A stretch of 7,625 bases of DNA, taken from the NCBI GenBank assembly GCA_947490035.1, contig CANLGS010000170.1:1-7625 (forward strand), read 5' to 3'. The translations under genes and the position numbers were made by a program. The notes beneath the pieces are model-generated. The model searched no databases. It was not told the origin of the DNA and worked only from the letters and a program-made list of their open reading frames with translations. Numbering within the stretch: the stretch's first letter is position 1; every line of letters begins with the position of its first letter. Source of the stretch: Gemmataceae bacterium. Lineage in GTDB: Bacteria > Planctomycetota > Planctomycetia > Gemmatales > Gemmataceae. Shown here piece after piece: positions 7,447-7,625 of the stretch.

Positions 7447-7450
7447 CTCC
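7447..7450 (-). promoter_or_regulatory. Shine-Dalgarno site of the isomerase-like gene
   Basis: GGAG on the minus strand lies seven bases before the ATG at 7437-7439, ideal spacing, and supports that start. The same four bases can pair with CTCC of the transcript (plus-strand 7455-7458) around a four-base loop, so the site could be partly masked; the stem is short and may be chance. Confidence 0.7.
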
Positions 7451-7468
7451 GATAGGAGAGATGGAGAA

Positions 7469-7498
7469 GCGGCCCGCCGGGGTCAGCCGGCGGGCCGC
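7469..7498. terminator. Perfect 12-bp GC hairpin upstream of the isomerase-like gene
   Basis: GCGGCCCGCCGG (7469-7480) is the exact reverse complement of 7487-7498, with a six-base loop GGTCAG. On the minus strand the stem is followed by a pyrimidine-rich run (CTTCTCCATCTCTCC) rather than a T tract, then by the ribosome-binding site; on the plus strand there is no T run either. It may be a factor-independent-like terminator of a gene entering from the right, a leader hairpin in the isomerase mRNA, or a small dispersed repeat. The structure is certain, the role is not. Confidence 0.5.
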
Positions 7499-7549
7499 AC
7501 GCAATCGGGGGCCGCGTCTAGGCTGATCGGAAGTTGGGCTTTCGATGGA

Positions 7550-7555
7550 ATTATT
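7550..7555 (-). promoter_or_regulatory. Possible -10 element for the isomerase-like gene
   Basis: AATAAT on the minus strand, five of six matches to TATAAT, sits in the most AT-rich part of the upstream region. No TTGACA-like hexamer is found 16-18 bp upstream; AAAAAC occupies that place. The same nine bases, AATAATTCC, occur at the candidate promoter of the giant gene. If used, the leader would be about 100 nt and would include the GC hairpin at 7469-7498. Confidence 0.2.
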
Positions 7556-7580
7556 GGTTCGAGTTCGATCCCGTTTTTGG

Positions 7581-7616
7581 TTCACACGGCTCGTGAATTC
7601 CGCTGCTTTTCCAGCG
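7581..7616. other. Two small inverted repeats at the right edge
   Basis: TTCAC 7581-7585 pairs with GTGAA 7593-7597 around a seven-base loop, and CGCTG 7601-7605 pairs with CAGCG 7612-7616 around a six-base loop. They lie in relatively AT-rich DNA without a convincing gene; minus-strand frames entering from the right have poor third-position GC. They could be operators or remnants of a terminator for a neighbour outside the window. Confidence 0.25.
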
Positions 7617-7625
7617 AAAATTTCC

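Noticed and set aside
7555..7572. tRNA T-arm-like GGTTCGAGTTCGATCC
   Set aside because: No paired stem forms around either TTCGA and no acceptor, D or anticodon arms fit nearby; it is a short direct repeat of GTTCGA.
7376..7585. 69-residue minus-strand open frame overlapping the isomerase start and leader
   Set aside because: Low third-position GC, translates through the GC hairpin, and overlaps the Tat-signal coding region in another frame.

Overview
The window comes from a GC-rich bacterial chromosome, most likely a planctomycete of the Gemmata group. This rests on three things seen together: a twin-arginine (Tat) signal on a hydroxypyruvate-isomerase-like TIM barrel, a giant multi-span membrane protein behind an N-terminal zinc ribbon, and an intergenic CGCAGA inverted repeat of a kind I recall as dispersed in such genomes. 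The taxonomic call is inference, because the window holds no rRNA or marker gene.

Layout: both real genes lie on the minus strand. At the right, 7440-7625 is a non-coding leader or promoter region with a perfect 12-bp GC hairpin and a clear ribosome-binding site. It is followed by a 304-aa Tat-exported isomerase/epimerase-like protein (6525-7439). The gap 6311-6524 holds a 133-bp imperfect inverted repeat that begins 7 bp after the isomerase stop codon. A candidate sigma-70-type promoter abuts its far foot, and a 12-bp perfect palindrome touches the next start codon. Then comes one uninterrupted reading frame of about 6.1 kb (173-6310) encoding a roughly 2,045-residue protein: one N-terminal membrane helix, a four-cysteine zinc ribbon, a short helical segment, an Ala/Pro/Glu-rich linker, and then several dozen hydrophobic helices to the C-terminus.

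The left 172 bp contain no convincing complete gene. They do hold a minus-strand promoter-like sequence (exact TTGACA, 17-bp spacer, GAAAAT) pointing off the left edge, followed by DNA that can fold into stacked hairpins. A gene or structured leader probably continues beyond the edge.

How the genes work together: same orientation alone does not link them. The inverted repeat plus a new promoter between them suggest separate transcription units. The isomerase probably acts outside the cytoplasmic membrane in sugar or hydroxy-acid catabolism. The giant membrane protein has no function I can assign. The long additional open frames on both strands inside 173-6322 are by-products of high GC at third codon positions and are not annotated.
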